57,110 bases of DNA. Source: Elusimicrobiota bacterium. Its GTDB lineage: Bacteria; Elusimicrobiota; Elusimicrobia; 2-02-FULL-39-32. Under the pieces are notes generated by a model, which did not search any database, had not been told where the DNA came from, and was given only the letters and a program-made list of their open reading frames with translations. Made by a program: the position numbers and the translations under genes. The stretch covers positions 1 to 57,110 of the forward strand of contig JACPBF010000023.1 of assembly GCA_016180425.1 (NCBI GenBank), given 5' to 3'. Positions 7,990-15,918 of the stretch are shown here, one piece after another (the stretch's first letter is position 1; each line of letters opens with the position of its first letter).

Positions 7990-9456
7990 ATGAAATGGAT
8001 ACGCAAGAGCTTTTCAAGAAAATTAGCTTTTGCTTTTTTTTTGTTTTTTATTGTCCCTTTAGTTTTTACTGATGTTTTATTAATAAAGAATTTCAAAAAA
8101 ACTTTTGATCGCTCATCTTTTTATTCAAAAGAAAGCTCCAATCAGCCAATCTCCAGAATTCAAGTTCAGAATAAGACAAAAGATTTAACTGTTCTGCTTA
8201 TTTTATTTAGCACTATCCTCATTCTTCTAGGGTTCATCATAGTTTATCTTTTGTCTGGATGGTTTATCCGGCCTGTAAAACAGATCACTTTAACTGCTTT
8301 AGACATTTTTGAAGGTCTTACAAAAAAAAAGGTCACTATTCAAAGTGAAGATGAGGTTGCGAATTTGGGTAAATCCTTTAATTTAATGGTAGAGCGATTA
8401 GAAGCGAGGTCCAGTCAGATTCAATCTGAAAAGCAAGAAATCTTTGCTGTTTTAAGCACAATGGCGGAACAGGTTATTGCCGTAGATTTAAAAGCCAAAG
8501 TATTTTTAATTAATCCCGCTGCTTGCAAGCTTTTTTCTGTGAAGCCTGAGGAGATTCTTTACAAGCCATATCAGGAAGCTATCCGCTATGCAAAACTTAC
8601 GGAACTTATCCAAAATGTGAACCTAACCAAGGAAAGCAATTTTGAAACCATTCACCTTTTTCTTCCTGAGGAGAATATTTTTGAAGTTCACACCTTGCCT
8701 TTAAAAAACAATGGAGTTTGTACTGGTGTTTTGTTGGTCATGCATGACATCACTAAAATTTATAAACTAGAGCAAATCCGAAGAGATTTTGTTGCCAATG
8801 TTTCTCATGAACTTAGAACTCCCCTTACCAGCATTCAAGGTTTTGCAGAAACCTTGCTGCAAGGAGCGCTTTCTGACAAAGAACACAACAGAGAATTTGT
8901 AGAGACTATTTATAGTCAAGTTAAGCGCCTCACCCATCTGGTTAACAATCTGCTTGATTTAACCTCTATTGAATCTGGCAAAAGGCGAATGCAGTTCAAT
9001 CCTGTTTCAGTTCCTGCATTGTTAGAAGAAATTAAACAAACATTAGTTCCTTTAGCTCTAGGAAAAAAAATACAATTTAAATTTTATCATCCCCAAGACC
9101 TTCCATCTATTTTAGGGGCTAGGGAGGAGCTAAAACAGCTTTTTCTTAATCTTTTGGAAAATGCGATTAAATTTAATAAGGAAGGAGGTCAGGTAGTTAT
9201 TGAAACTAAACAAGTCAATGATAAGAATCTGATCATTTCCATAAGAGATACAGGCATAGGAATTCCAGAAAATGAGATATCCAGAATATTTGAAAGATTT
9301 TATAGAGTGGATAAGGCTAGATCTAGAGAATTTGGCGGGACAGGACTTGGACTTTCAATCGTAAAACATATTATTGAAGCTCATCATGGAGAAATTAAAG
9401 TTGAAAGCAAATTAAATGAAGGATCCATTTTTTCTGTGGTTTTGCCATTTAGTTAA
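7990..9456 (+). CDS. phoR: PhoR-type membrane sensor histidine kinase
   Basis: 488 residues. Two membrane segments (about 12-30 and 60-82) flank a very short periplasmic loop. Then come a HAMP region (about 82-135), a PAS domain (about 140-260), a dimerisation/phosphoacceptor domain with His273 in NVSHELRTPLT, and an ATPase domain with an N box (LLENAIKFN), DTGIGIP and GGTGLGLSIV. The small periplasmic loop fits PhoR, which senses transporter state through Pst/PhoU rather than phosphate directly. The start codon directly follows the stop of the response regulator gene, so they are co-translated. Confidence 0.88.
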   Translation: MKWIRKSFSRKLAFAFFLFFIVPLVFTDVLLIKNFKKTFDRSSFYSKESSNQPISRIQVQNKTKDLTVLLILFSTILILLGFIIVYLLSGWFIRPVKQITLTALDIFEGLTKKKVTIQSEDEVANLGKSFNLMVERLEARSSQIQSEKQEIFAVLSTMAEQVIAVDLKAKVFLINPAACKLFSVKPEEILYKPYQEAIRYAKLTELIQNVNLTKESNFETIHLFLPEENIFEVHTLPLKNNGVCTGVLLVMHDITKIYKLEQIRRDFVANVSHELRTPLTSIQGFAETLLQGALSDKEHNREFVETIYSQVKRLTHLVNNLLDLTSIESGKRRMQFNPVSVPALLEEIKQTLVPLALGKKIQFKFYHPQDLPSILGAREELKQLFLNLLENAIKFNKEGGQVVIETKQVNDKNLIISIRDTGIGIPENEISRIFERFYRVDKARSREFGGTGLGLSIVKHIIEAHHGEIKVESKLNEGSIFSVVLPFS

Positions 9457-9477
9457 GCTATTTTTTAGTCATATAAT

Positions 9478-9495
9478 TGTTACATAGATTTTACC
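9478..9495 (+). promoter_or_regulatory. Pho-box-like direct repeat before the porin-pst genes
   Basis: TGTTACA (9478-9484), a four-base spacer TAGA, then TTTTACC (9489-9495): two heptamers 11 bp apart, the geometry of the E. coli Pho box (CTGTCAT plus four-base spacer). The same motif is stronger at 15756 and 55826. It lies about 90 bases upstream of the porin start. Confidence 0.5.
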
Positions 9496-9586
9496 TGCCC
9501 GCAATAGCTCTTTTTTGATCCGTTTAATAAGATCAGAACAAGCACAGTAAAATTTTGGCAAGTGATCAAAGGAGATAATAAAATCA

Positions 9587-10624
9587 ATGAAATCAATATC
9601 TGTGGGCATGACAGTTTTTGCCTTAGGAATAATTTATTCGCAAGGTGTAAACGCATTAGAAGTAAAACCGGGCGGTCTCATTTTTGCGCACTATGAATTT
9701 GTCGCATCTCAACATTTACAGAATGGAACCACTACCCAAAATTATAGCGCTTTTGAGGTCTCAAGAATTTATCTTAATATGGATGCAAAGGTTGATGACA
9801 AAGTCAGCGCATTCATTAACCTGGAAGCGAACCTTACCTCACGTGACAATAAGAATAATCGAGTTTACTTAAAGAACGCCGAGCTTCGATTGAACTTCCA
9901 TAAGGCTGCAAAATTATCTTTTGGACTTATTGCAAGTCCATGGCGAGGCTATGAAGAGGGACTCTGGAAACATCGTTTTGTGAGCAAAATACTGGAAGAT
10001 ATAGAGGGACTTCTTCCTGCTTCTGACCGAGGGGTTCGGCTAAGCGGTCAAATTCCTTTTTTTGCTTATGATGCTATGATTGGCAATGGAGAAGGCACAG
10101 GCGGCGATGGAACTGGAGGTAACGAGACCACAGCCCATGGCGCTGGTGGAAGGTTTAAAGATTATACAGCAAAAGTTGCAATTATTCCTTTTCAAACACT
10201 GAGCGGGCCATTAAAAGGATTAAAATTAAACGCGCTGTGCCATAAAGGTGAAAAGAACGAAACGACCTTAAGAGACAGGCTTTATGCTGGACTCTCATAC
10301 GAGTCAAAAGTTCTGAATCTGGCAGGAAATTATTACAATGCGGACAACAGCGCGCAAGCTGCGCCCTCCAGAGGAGAGGGTTTTTCATTCTATACAGTTG
10401 TAGCGCCGATAGAAAAGTTTTGGTTATTTGTCAGGTTTGACAAGTATGATCCTGACATTCATGTTGGCGGAGATACAAGGATGCGCTTTTTTTCAGGTTT
10501 AGGATATCAAGTTACTAAAGGGGTGAGAGTTGCTCTGGATCATCTTTATACCCTTCAAGAGAGAAGGTCTCTAACACGGCAGGATGAAAGCATATTTTTT
10601 ATCCATACTGAAGCGAAATTTTGA
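9587..10624 (+). CDS. Outer-membrane porin, phosphate-selective porin-like
   Basis: 345 residues. Signal peptide at about 1-23 ending VNALE. The mature part alternates polar and hydrophobic residues as in a beta barrel, with LRLNFHKAAKLSFGLIASPW near the middle, a Gly-rich loop (GNGEGTGGDGTGGNET, about 167-182) and the classical C-terminal aromatic residue (TEAKF). It resembles OprO/OprP-like or short-chain porins and lies between phoBR and pstS, which supports phosphate or oxyanion uptake across the outer membrane. A GGAG site lies 12 bases before the ATG. Substrate specificity is inferred from context only. Confidence 0.7.
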   Translation: MKSISVGMTVFALGIIYSQGVNALEVKPGGLIFAHYEFVASQHLQNGTTTQNYSAFEVSRIYLNMDAKVDDKVSAFINLEANLTSRDNKNNRVYLKNAELRLNFHKAAKLSFGLIASPWRGYEEGLWKHRFVSKILEDIEGLLPASDRGVRLSGQIPFFAYDAMIGNGEGTGGDGTGGNETTAHGAGGRFKDYTAKVAIIPFQTLSGPLKGLKLNALCHKGEKNETTLRDRLYAGLSYESKVLNLAGNYYNADNSAQAAPSRGEGFSFYTVVAPIEKFWLFVRFDKYDPDIHVGGDTRMRFFSGLGYQVTKGVRVALDHLYTLQERRSLTRQDESIFFIHTEAKF

Positions 10625-10756
10625 AAGAGAAAGAGGTATTTTTATGGAACCAGTTCGATTTTTAAAGTGGTTTTAAATTGGAGGCGCTTCAATCTGTGAA
10701 ATCTACAAGTCCAGTTCTGTGAGGGTTTCGCAGGATGATAAAGGAGGAATAAAATC

Positions 10757-11632
10757 ATGAGTTCTTTTGAACTGAGTCAGTCTAAAAAAATAGTTATGAG
10801 TTTGATTTTATCTTTAACAGCAAGTTTTCTATATGCCGCAAGCAGTAAAAATTCCATTCAAATTAAAGGATCAGACACTATGGTCAATTTATCTCAAGCC
10901 TGGGCAGAAAATTACATGGAAAAAAATCCAGGTGATTTTGTGGCTGTGACAGGCGGAGGGTCAGGAACCGGCATTTCTAGTTTGATAAGCGGTACTTGCG
11001 ACATTGCCAATACTTCTAGAAATATCAAAGAAAAGGAGATCGCCATTGCAAAGAAAAAAGGGATCGTGCCTTATGAAATTAAGGTTGGTTTGGATGGGTT
11101 AGCTGTTGTGGTAAATCCTCAAAATCCTGTTAAACAGTTGACAATGGGTCAGCTGGCTGATATTTTTACAGGTAAGATTTCTAATTGGAAGGAGTTGGGA
11201 GGAAAAGATTTAAAGATCGTGATCCTTTCTAGAGAAGTAAATTCTGGCACCCATGTTTATTTTAAGGAACATGTATTAAGAAAAGGAAATCTTTCTGGTA
11301 AGGAGGAGTTCGCTGCCAGCGCTTTAATGATGCCTTCCTCGCAAGCGATTGCGGATGAAATTGCAACCAATTCTGGAGCCATTGGTTATTATGGGTTGGG
11401 ATATATCTCTTCAAAGCAAAAGGCCATTTTTGTTGCCAAAGATGGAAAGTCAAAATCTATAGAGCCAACCACAGTAAATGTAATTACTGGCGCCTATCCT
11501 ATATCTAGACCATTGCTTATCTATACTGACGGCCAGCCTCAAGCTTTAATAAAAAAATTTGTTGATTTTATGCTCTCTAAAGAGGGGCAGGAGATTGTTC
11601 AAAAAACTGATTTTGTCCCTATCAAGAAATAG
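10757..11632 (+). CDS. pstS: Phosphate ABC transporter substrate-binding protein PstS
   Basis: 291 residues. Signal peptide 1-28 (LILSLTASFLYAA), without a lipobox Cys, so secreted rather than lipidated. Phosphate-binding motifs are visible: KGSDTM at 37-42, GGGSGTGISSL, the NTSRNIKEKE segment, and SREVNSGTHVYF. Strong Shine-Dalgarno AAAGGAGGA upstream. First gene of the pst set, 132 bases after the porin with no terminator seen between, so possibly co-transcribed with it. Confidence 0.95.
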   Translation: MSSFELSQSKKIVMSLILSLTASFLYAASSKNSIQIKGSDTMVNLSQAWAENYMEKNPGDFVAVTGGGSGTGISSLISGTCDIANTSRNIKEKEIAIAKKKGIVPYEIKVGLDGLAVVVNPQNPVKQLTMGQLADIFTGKISNWKELGGKDLKIVILSREVNSGTHVYFKEHVLRKGNLSGKEEFAASALMMPSSQAIADEIATNSGAIGYYGLGYISSKQKAIFVAKDGKSKSIEPTTVNVITGAYPISRPLLIYTDGQPQALIKKFVDFMLSKEGQEIVQKTDFVPIKK

Positions 11633-11634
11633 TT

Positions 11635-12501
11635 GTGCAAAAATTTAAAGAGTTTATTATAGAAAAACTTATCCTGATTTCAGGATTAGCTTCAATTTTT
11701 TTTGTAATACTTATCTTTTTATTTTTGTTGAAAGAAGGGCTTGCCTTATTTAAGTTCGTAAATCCAGGACAGTTCCTTTTCGGAAAAAATTGGTATCCAA
11801 TTTCAGAGCCCGCTCAATTAGAGATTTTACCCTTAATTTTAGGATCTCTTTTAGTAACTTTGGGCGCTGCGGTTATTTCTATCCCGATTGGAGTGGGTTG
11901 CGCTATTTTTATTGCTGAAGTTTCACCCCCCAGCATCAAAGAGATTTTAAAAGCTGGGATAGAACTTCTAGCAGCTATCCCCAGCGTTGTGCTGGGGTTT
12001 ATTGGCATGGTGACTTTAGTCCCTTGGGTAAAAAATATTTTTCAACTACCAACAGGTTTAACAGCGGTTTCAGGTTCCATCATGTTAGCTTTTATGGCCA
12101 TGCCCACCATAGTTTCCATTGCAGAAGATGCGCTCTATTCTGTTCCTAAATCTTATAAAGAGGGCGCTTTAGCTTTAGGATCTACAAAGTGGCAGGCTAT
12201 TTATCGTGTTCTTCTGCCAGCAGCCTCTTCTGGAATTTTTGCGGCTGTCATGTTAGGTTTAGGAAGAGTGATTGGTGAAACCATGGCAGTGATGATGATT
12301 ACTGGTAACGCCGCAGTCATTCCTAAAAGCATTTTACAACCTGTTAGGACACTGACAGCAACTATTGCTGCTGAAATGGGTGAAGCTGTTGTTGGCAGTG
12401 AACATTACTTTGCCTTATTCGCTATTGGAATTGTGCTTTTTGTTGTAAGTTTTATGATCAATGTAACTGCGGATCTATTTTTACATAGAAAAAAAATCTA
12501 A
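11635..12501 (+). CDS. pstC: Phosphate ABC transporter permease PstC
   Basis: 288 residues with about six membrane helices. The start is GTG, two bases after the pstS stop. The cytoplasmic coupling (EAA) motif is at EGALALGSTKWQAIYRVLLP, and AAIPSVVLGFIG is the typical helix before it. It forms the membrane channel with PstA and overlaps the pstA start by one base. Confidence 0.95.
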   Translation: MQKFKEFIIEKLILISGLASIFFVILIFLFLLKEGLALFKFVNPGQFLFGKNWYPISEPAQLEILPLILGSLLVTLGAAVISIPIGVGCAIFIAEVSPPSIKEILKAGIELLAAIPSVVLGFIGMVTLVPWVKNIFQLPTGLTAVSGSIMLAFMAMPTIVSIAEDALYSVPKSYKEGALALGSTKWQAIYRVLLPAASSGIFAAVMLGLGRVIGETMAVMMITGNAAVIPKSILQPVRTLTATIAAEMGEAVVGSEHYFALFAIGIVLFVVSFMINVTADLFLHRKKI

Positions 12502-13346
12502 TGAATTCTAAAAAAACAGAAAAAATCGCTTTTTTTGTTTTATTTTTGGCAACATTGCTTATTATTTTGCCTGTGGGTCTGGTTGTTTGCATTATTATCC
12601 AAAAGGGTTTTCCCGCAATGACCTGGCAGTTTTTAACTGATATTCCTCGTCAAGGAATGCGGGCTGGCGGCATCTTTCCAGCGCTTGTTGGAACCATTTA
12701 TATTGTTTTTGGCGCGATTCTTTTTGCTTTGCCCATTGGATTGGGAGCTGCGATCTATTTAAGCGAATATACTAAAGAACATTTTCTAAATCGTTTGATT
12801 AAATTAGCCATTGTAAATTTAGCAGGCGTGCCCTCTGTGGTTTACGGTCTTTTTGGTTTTGCATTTTTTGTGATTTTTTTTAAATTTGGAGCTTCCATTT
12901 TGTCGGGTTCACTTACCCTGGCGATCATGATTTTACCAATTATTATTACTGCCTCGCGCGAAGCTTTAGAGAGCGTGCCCTACTCTTTTCGCGAAGTCAG
13001 TTATTCTTTAGGGGCTAGCAAATGGCAAACGATCAGGCATATTGTTCTGGGCAACGCAATTCCCGGAATTCTCACAGGCACTATTTTAGGGGTAGGACGC
13101 GCTGCAGGTGAAACTGCTCCCATCCTTTTTACAGTTGCCGCATTCTATTTACCGCAGCTTCCTAAAACTATCTTTGATCAGGCAATGGCTCTGCCTTATC
13201 ATCTTTATGTTATTTCCACTCAAGTCCCAAATGTAGATGAAAAAATTAGGTATGGGACAGCTTTGGTTTTATTGATTTTGGTTTTTTTTATGAACTTGGT
13301 CGCTATTGTTATTCGTACCCAATTTAGGAAAAAAAAGAAATGGTAA
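12501..13346 (+). CDS. pstA: Phosphate ABC transporter permease PstA
   Basis: 281 residues, six membrane helices. Coupling motif EVSYSLGASKWQTIRHIVL, preceded by AGVPSVVYGLFG, as in the PstA family. The ATG uses the last base of the pstC stop (TAATG), and the end overlaps pstB1 by seven bases, indicating tight translational coupling. Confidence 0.95.
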   Translation: MNSKKTEKIAFFVLFLATLLIILPVGLVVCIIIQKGFPAMTWQFLTDIPRQGMRAGGIFPALVGTIYIVFGAILFALPIGLGAAIYLSEYTKEHFLNRLIKLAIVNLAGVPSVVYGLFGFAFFVIFFKFGASILSGSLTLAIMILPIIITASREALESVPYSFREVSYSLGASKWQTIRHIVLGNAIPGILTGTILGVGRAAGETAPILFTVAAFYLPQLPKTIFDQAMALPYHLYVISTQVPNVDEKIRYGTALVLLILVFFMNLVAIVIRTQFRKKKKW

Positions 13347-14086
13347 AAATTAAAATAGAGGTTCTCAATATTTGGTTTGATGCTTTTCAGGTTTTAAAGG
13401 AAATAAATTTAGAAATTTATGAAAATGAGATATTAAGCATTATTGGGCCATCCAATAGCGGCAAAACCACTTTTTTAAGAATGTTGAATCGCATGAATGA
13501 GTTGGAGAATGGTTTTAAAATGACTGGGAGAGTAGAACTGGATCATAAAAATATTAAAATGTTGGATGCGCAATTTTTGCGCAAAAAAGTTGGGATGGTC
13601 TTTGCCCTGCCTCTTCCTCTGCCGCTGACGATTTTTGAAAATGTGGCCTATGGAGCTAGAATCCATGGAGAAAAAAATAAAAAAAATTTAGAAAAGATCG
13701 TGGAGGAAGCTTTAAAAAAAGCATATCTTTGGGAGGAGGTTAAAGATCGTCTAAACACATCCGCATTTAAATTGTCAGGAGGCCAGCAACAACGGCTTTG
13801 CATAGCAAGAACACTGGCTGTTGAACCTGAACTGCTTTTATTTGACGAGCCTTGTTCCGGACTGGATCCCATCTCCACAGCAAAAGTTGAACAGGCTATG
13901 CTGGAATTAAAAGAGAGTTATACGATCGTATTGGTGACCAATAACGTTAAACAGGCTGCAAGAGTGGGAGATAGAACCGCATTTTTTTTAAATGGAGAAC
14001 TGATTGAAATTGACAAAACAGCTAAGATGTTTACCGCGCCTTTAGATAAGCGCACGGACGACTATATTAGAGGTAAATTTGGATGA
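13340..14086 (+). CDS. pstB1: PstB paralogue 1, ATPase with degenerate Q-loop and H-loop
   Basis: 248 residues. Walker A GPSNSGKT (36-43), signature LSGGQ (145-149) and Walker B with catalytic Glu170 (LLLFDE) are intact. The Q-loop Gln expected in VGMVFQ is Ala89, followed by an odd LPLPLPL run in place of the usual RPNPFP. The switch His of VTHN is Asn201 (VTNN). Family knowledge: these residues couple ATP hydrolysis to transport. With pstB2, which has the opposite losses, it should form a heterodimer in which this protein supplies the intact signature to the active site. It overlaps pstA by seven bases and pstB2 by four. Confidence 0.92.
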   Translation: MVKIKIEVLNIWFDAFQVLKEINLEIYENEILSIIGPSNSGKTTFLRMLNRMNELENGFKMTGRVELDHKNIKMLDAQFLRKKVGMVFALPLPLPLTIFENVAYGARIHGEKNKKNLEKIVEEALKKAYLWEEVKDRLNTSAFKLSGGQQQRLCIARTLAVEPELLLFDEPCSGLDPISTAKVEQAMLELKESYTIVLVTNNVKQAARVGDRTAFFLNGELIEIDKTAKMFTAPLDKRTDDYIRGKFG

Positions 14087-14838
14087 GCTCTAAAATAAAT
14101 GTAAACCAATTAAATCTCTGGTACAGCGATTTTCATGCTCTTAAAAATATTCAAATTGCCATTGAAGAAAAACAGATCACTGCGATCATTGGTCCTTCGG
14201 GTTGCGGAAAATCCACTTTGCTTCGTGTCTTTAACCGAATGAATGATTTAGTGGAAGGGGTGAGGATGCAAGGAGAGGTTTTTATTGATGGCATGAACAT
14301 CTTAGATTCAAAGACCGATTTGGTGACTTTACGAAAAAGAGTGGGAATGGTGTTTCAACGTCCAAATCCTTTTCCTCTTTCTATTTATGAAAATGTCGCT
14401 TTTGGCCAGAGAATTCACAACCATATAACTAAAAATTCTTTGGATGAGATTGTGGAAAGGTGTTTAAAATGTGTGCTTCTCTGGGATGATTTAAAAGACA
14501 AGCTTCATAAGTCAGCTCTTCATCTGTCATTGGAACAGAAACAAAGGCTTTGTATCGCCAGGCTTTTGGCTGTAAAACCTGATCTATTGCTTATGGATGA
14601 GCCTTGTTCTGCCTTAGATCCCCAGTCCACAGCTAGAATTGAAGAACTTATGCGTGAACTTAAAACTGATTACACTATTATTATAGTTACGCATAATATG
14701 CAGCAGGCAGCAAGAATTTCTGATCGGACCGCTTTTCTTCTTTTAGGCGAATTAATTGAACATGGCACGACCAGTAAAATATTTACTAATCCGACAAAAA
14801 AGGATACCGAAGATTATATTTCCGGCAGGTATGGATAA
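14083..14838 (+). CDS. pstB2: PstB paralogue 2, ATPase with degenerate signature motif
   Basis: 251 residues. Walker A GPSGCGKS (37-44), Q-loop Gln92 (VFQRPNPFP), Walker B and catalytic Glu173 (LLLMDE) and switch His204 (VTHN) are all canonical. The ABC signature is LSLEQ at 148-152 instead of LSGGQ. The C-terminal ISGRYG ending is typical of PstB. Paired with pstB1 it would provide the catalytic face of the single consensus ATP site. ATG overlaps the pstB1 stop (ATGA). Confidence 0.93.
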   Translation: MSSKINVNQLNLWYSDFHALKNIQIAIEEKQITAIIGPSGCGKSTLLRVFNRMNDLVEGVRMQGEVFIDGMNILDSKTDLVTLRKRVGMVFQRPNPFPLSIYENVAFGQRIHNHITKNSLDEIVERCLKCVLLWDDLKDKLHKSALHLSLEQKQRLCIARLLAVKPDLLLMDEPCSALDPQSTARIEELMRELKTDYTIIIVTHNMQQAARISDRTAFLLLGELIEHGTTSKIFTNPTKKDTEDYISGRYG

Positions 14839-14930
14839 TTTTTAGAAAAATTTTTAAAAAAATATAGAAGAAAAAAAGCTGCAAATGTTTTCATGGTTTT
14901 AAAAGCAGTTTATATGAGAGGTGTCATTAA

Positions 14931-15590
14931 ATGAAAAGTCATATTGAAGAAGAAATAAGCAGCATCAAAGAAAAAGTTCTTTATATGGGAAGTTTGGCTG
15001 AAGAGATGATTTCTTTATCCGCCAAGATATTAAATGAAAGAAATCAGGAATTGTGCAGCCAAGTGCTGGAAAGAGAAGAAAAGATCAATAAATTACAAAT
15101 GGAAATTGATGAGATAGGAGTAAAAATATTAGCCCTCTATCAGCCAGAAGCAACTGACTTAAGAACCATTATGGCAGCCACTAAAATCAATTCAGAGCTA
15201 GAACGGGTTGCAGATCAAGCGGTTAATATTGCCCAGACTTCCTCGTTCCATTTTTTAAAAGAGAGTCCCATCGCGCCTATCTATGAGGTTCCTAAGATGT
15301 CCTCTATTGCTCAGGAAATGGTTAAGCAAAGTTTAGATGCTTTTGCAAAACGGGATGTGGAACTTGCCAAGAGTGTATTAGAGAAAGATGAAGAGCTAGA
15401 CACCTTAAAATCTAAAGTTTTTGAGGATGTTTTAGATTTGGTTAAGAATTCTCCTTTAAAGGCAAAACAATTTATTGATCTTATTTTAATTTCCAGGAAT
15501 TTAGAAAAGATTGGGGATCATGCCACGAATATTGCTGAGGATGTCATTTACATGGTCTTGGGAAAAGATATCCGCCACCATGCCGCTTGA
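14931..15590 (+). CDS. phoU: Phosphate signalling/transport regulator PhoU
   Basis: 219 residues, the usual PhoU length. Two repeated three-helix units (about 1-110 and 115-215) contain the paired acidic metal-binding segments ATKINSELERVADQAVNIA and ISRNLEKIGDHATNIAEDV. It links Pst transporter state to PhoR. It lies 92 bases after pstB2 and ends the module, before the terminator at 15694. Confidence 0.95.
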   Translation: MKSHIEEEISSIKEKVLYMGSLAEEMISLSAKILNERNQELCSQVLEREEKINKLQMEIDEIGVKILALYQPEATDLRTIMAATKINSELERVADQAVNIAQTSSFHFLKESPIAPIYEVPKMSSIAQEMVKQSLDAFAKRDVELAKSVLEKDEELDTLKSKVFEDVLDLVKNSPLKAKQFIDLILISRNLEKIGDHATNIAEDVIYMVLGKDIRHHAA

Positions 15591-15693
15591 AATAAAGAAA
15601 CATCCCAATAACAAAATTTTCTATTTTTTTAACCGCCTAAAAATCATATCGCAAAAATTTATTCTTTAAATCAACCTTCTTTGACTTTCCATG

Positions 15694-15735
15694 CAATATT
15701 TCCAGACTTTTAAGTCTGAAAATATTGTTTTTTCT
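15694..15735 (+). terminator. Intrinsic terminator after the pst-phoU genes
   Basis: A long stem, CAATATTTCCAGAC paired with GTCTGAAAATATTG with one mismatch, around a TTTTAA loop and followed by TTTTTTC. The stem is AT-rich but long. It stands in the 328-bp gene-free stretch 15591-15918, which otherwise holds only the Pho-box-like repeat and the leader of the giant gene. Confidence 0.8.
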
Positions 15736-15755
15736 TTCATGAAACTTTTCATTTT

Positions 15756-15784
15756 TGTTACAAAAAATTTACAAAAAGTTTAAG
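15756..15784 (+). promoter_or_regulatory. Pho-box-like triple direct repeat before the giant gene
   Basis: Three heptamers at 11-bp spacing: TGTTACA (15756-15762), ATTTACA (15767-15773) and a weaker GTTTAAG (15778-15784), with AAAA spacers. The same array, better conserved, lies at 55826-55854 upstream of another large secreted protein. Confidence 0.5.
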
Positions 15785-15918
15785 AAAAGTTATGGCTCTT
15801 TTTAGTAAGATTTTTTTTAAGTCTAAACCCAATATTTTGTGAAAAAATTCAGGGTTCTAAAAAATGTTTATAGCCCCTATGACCAAAAGTAATTTATCTA
15901 AATTTTAGGAGAACTTTT

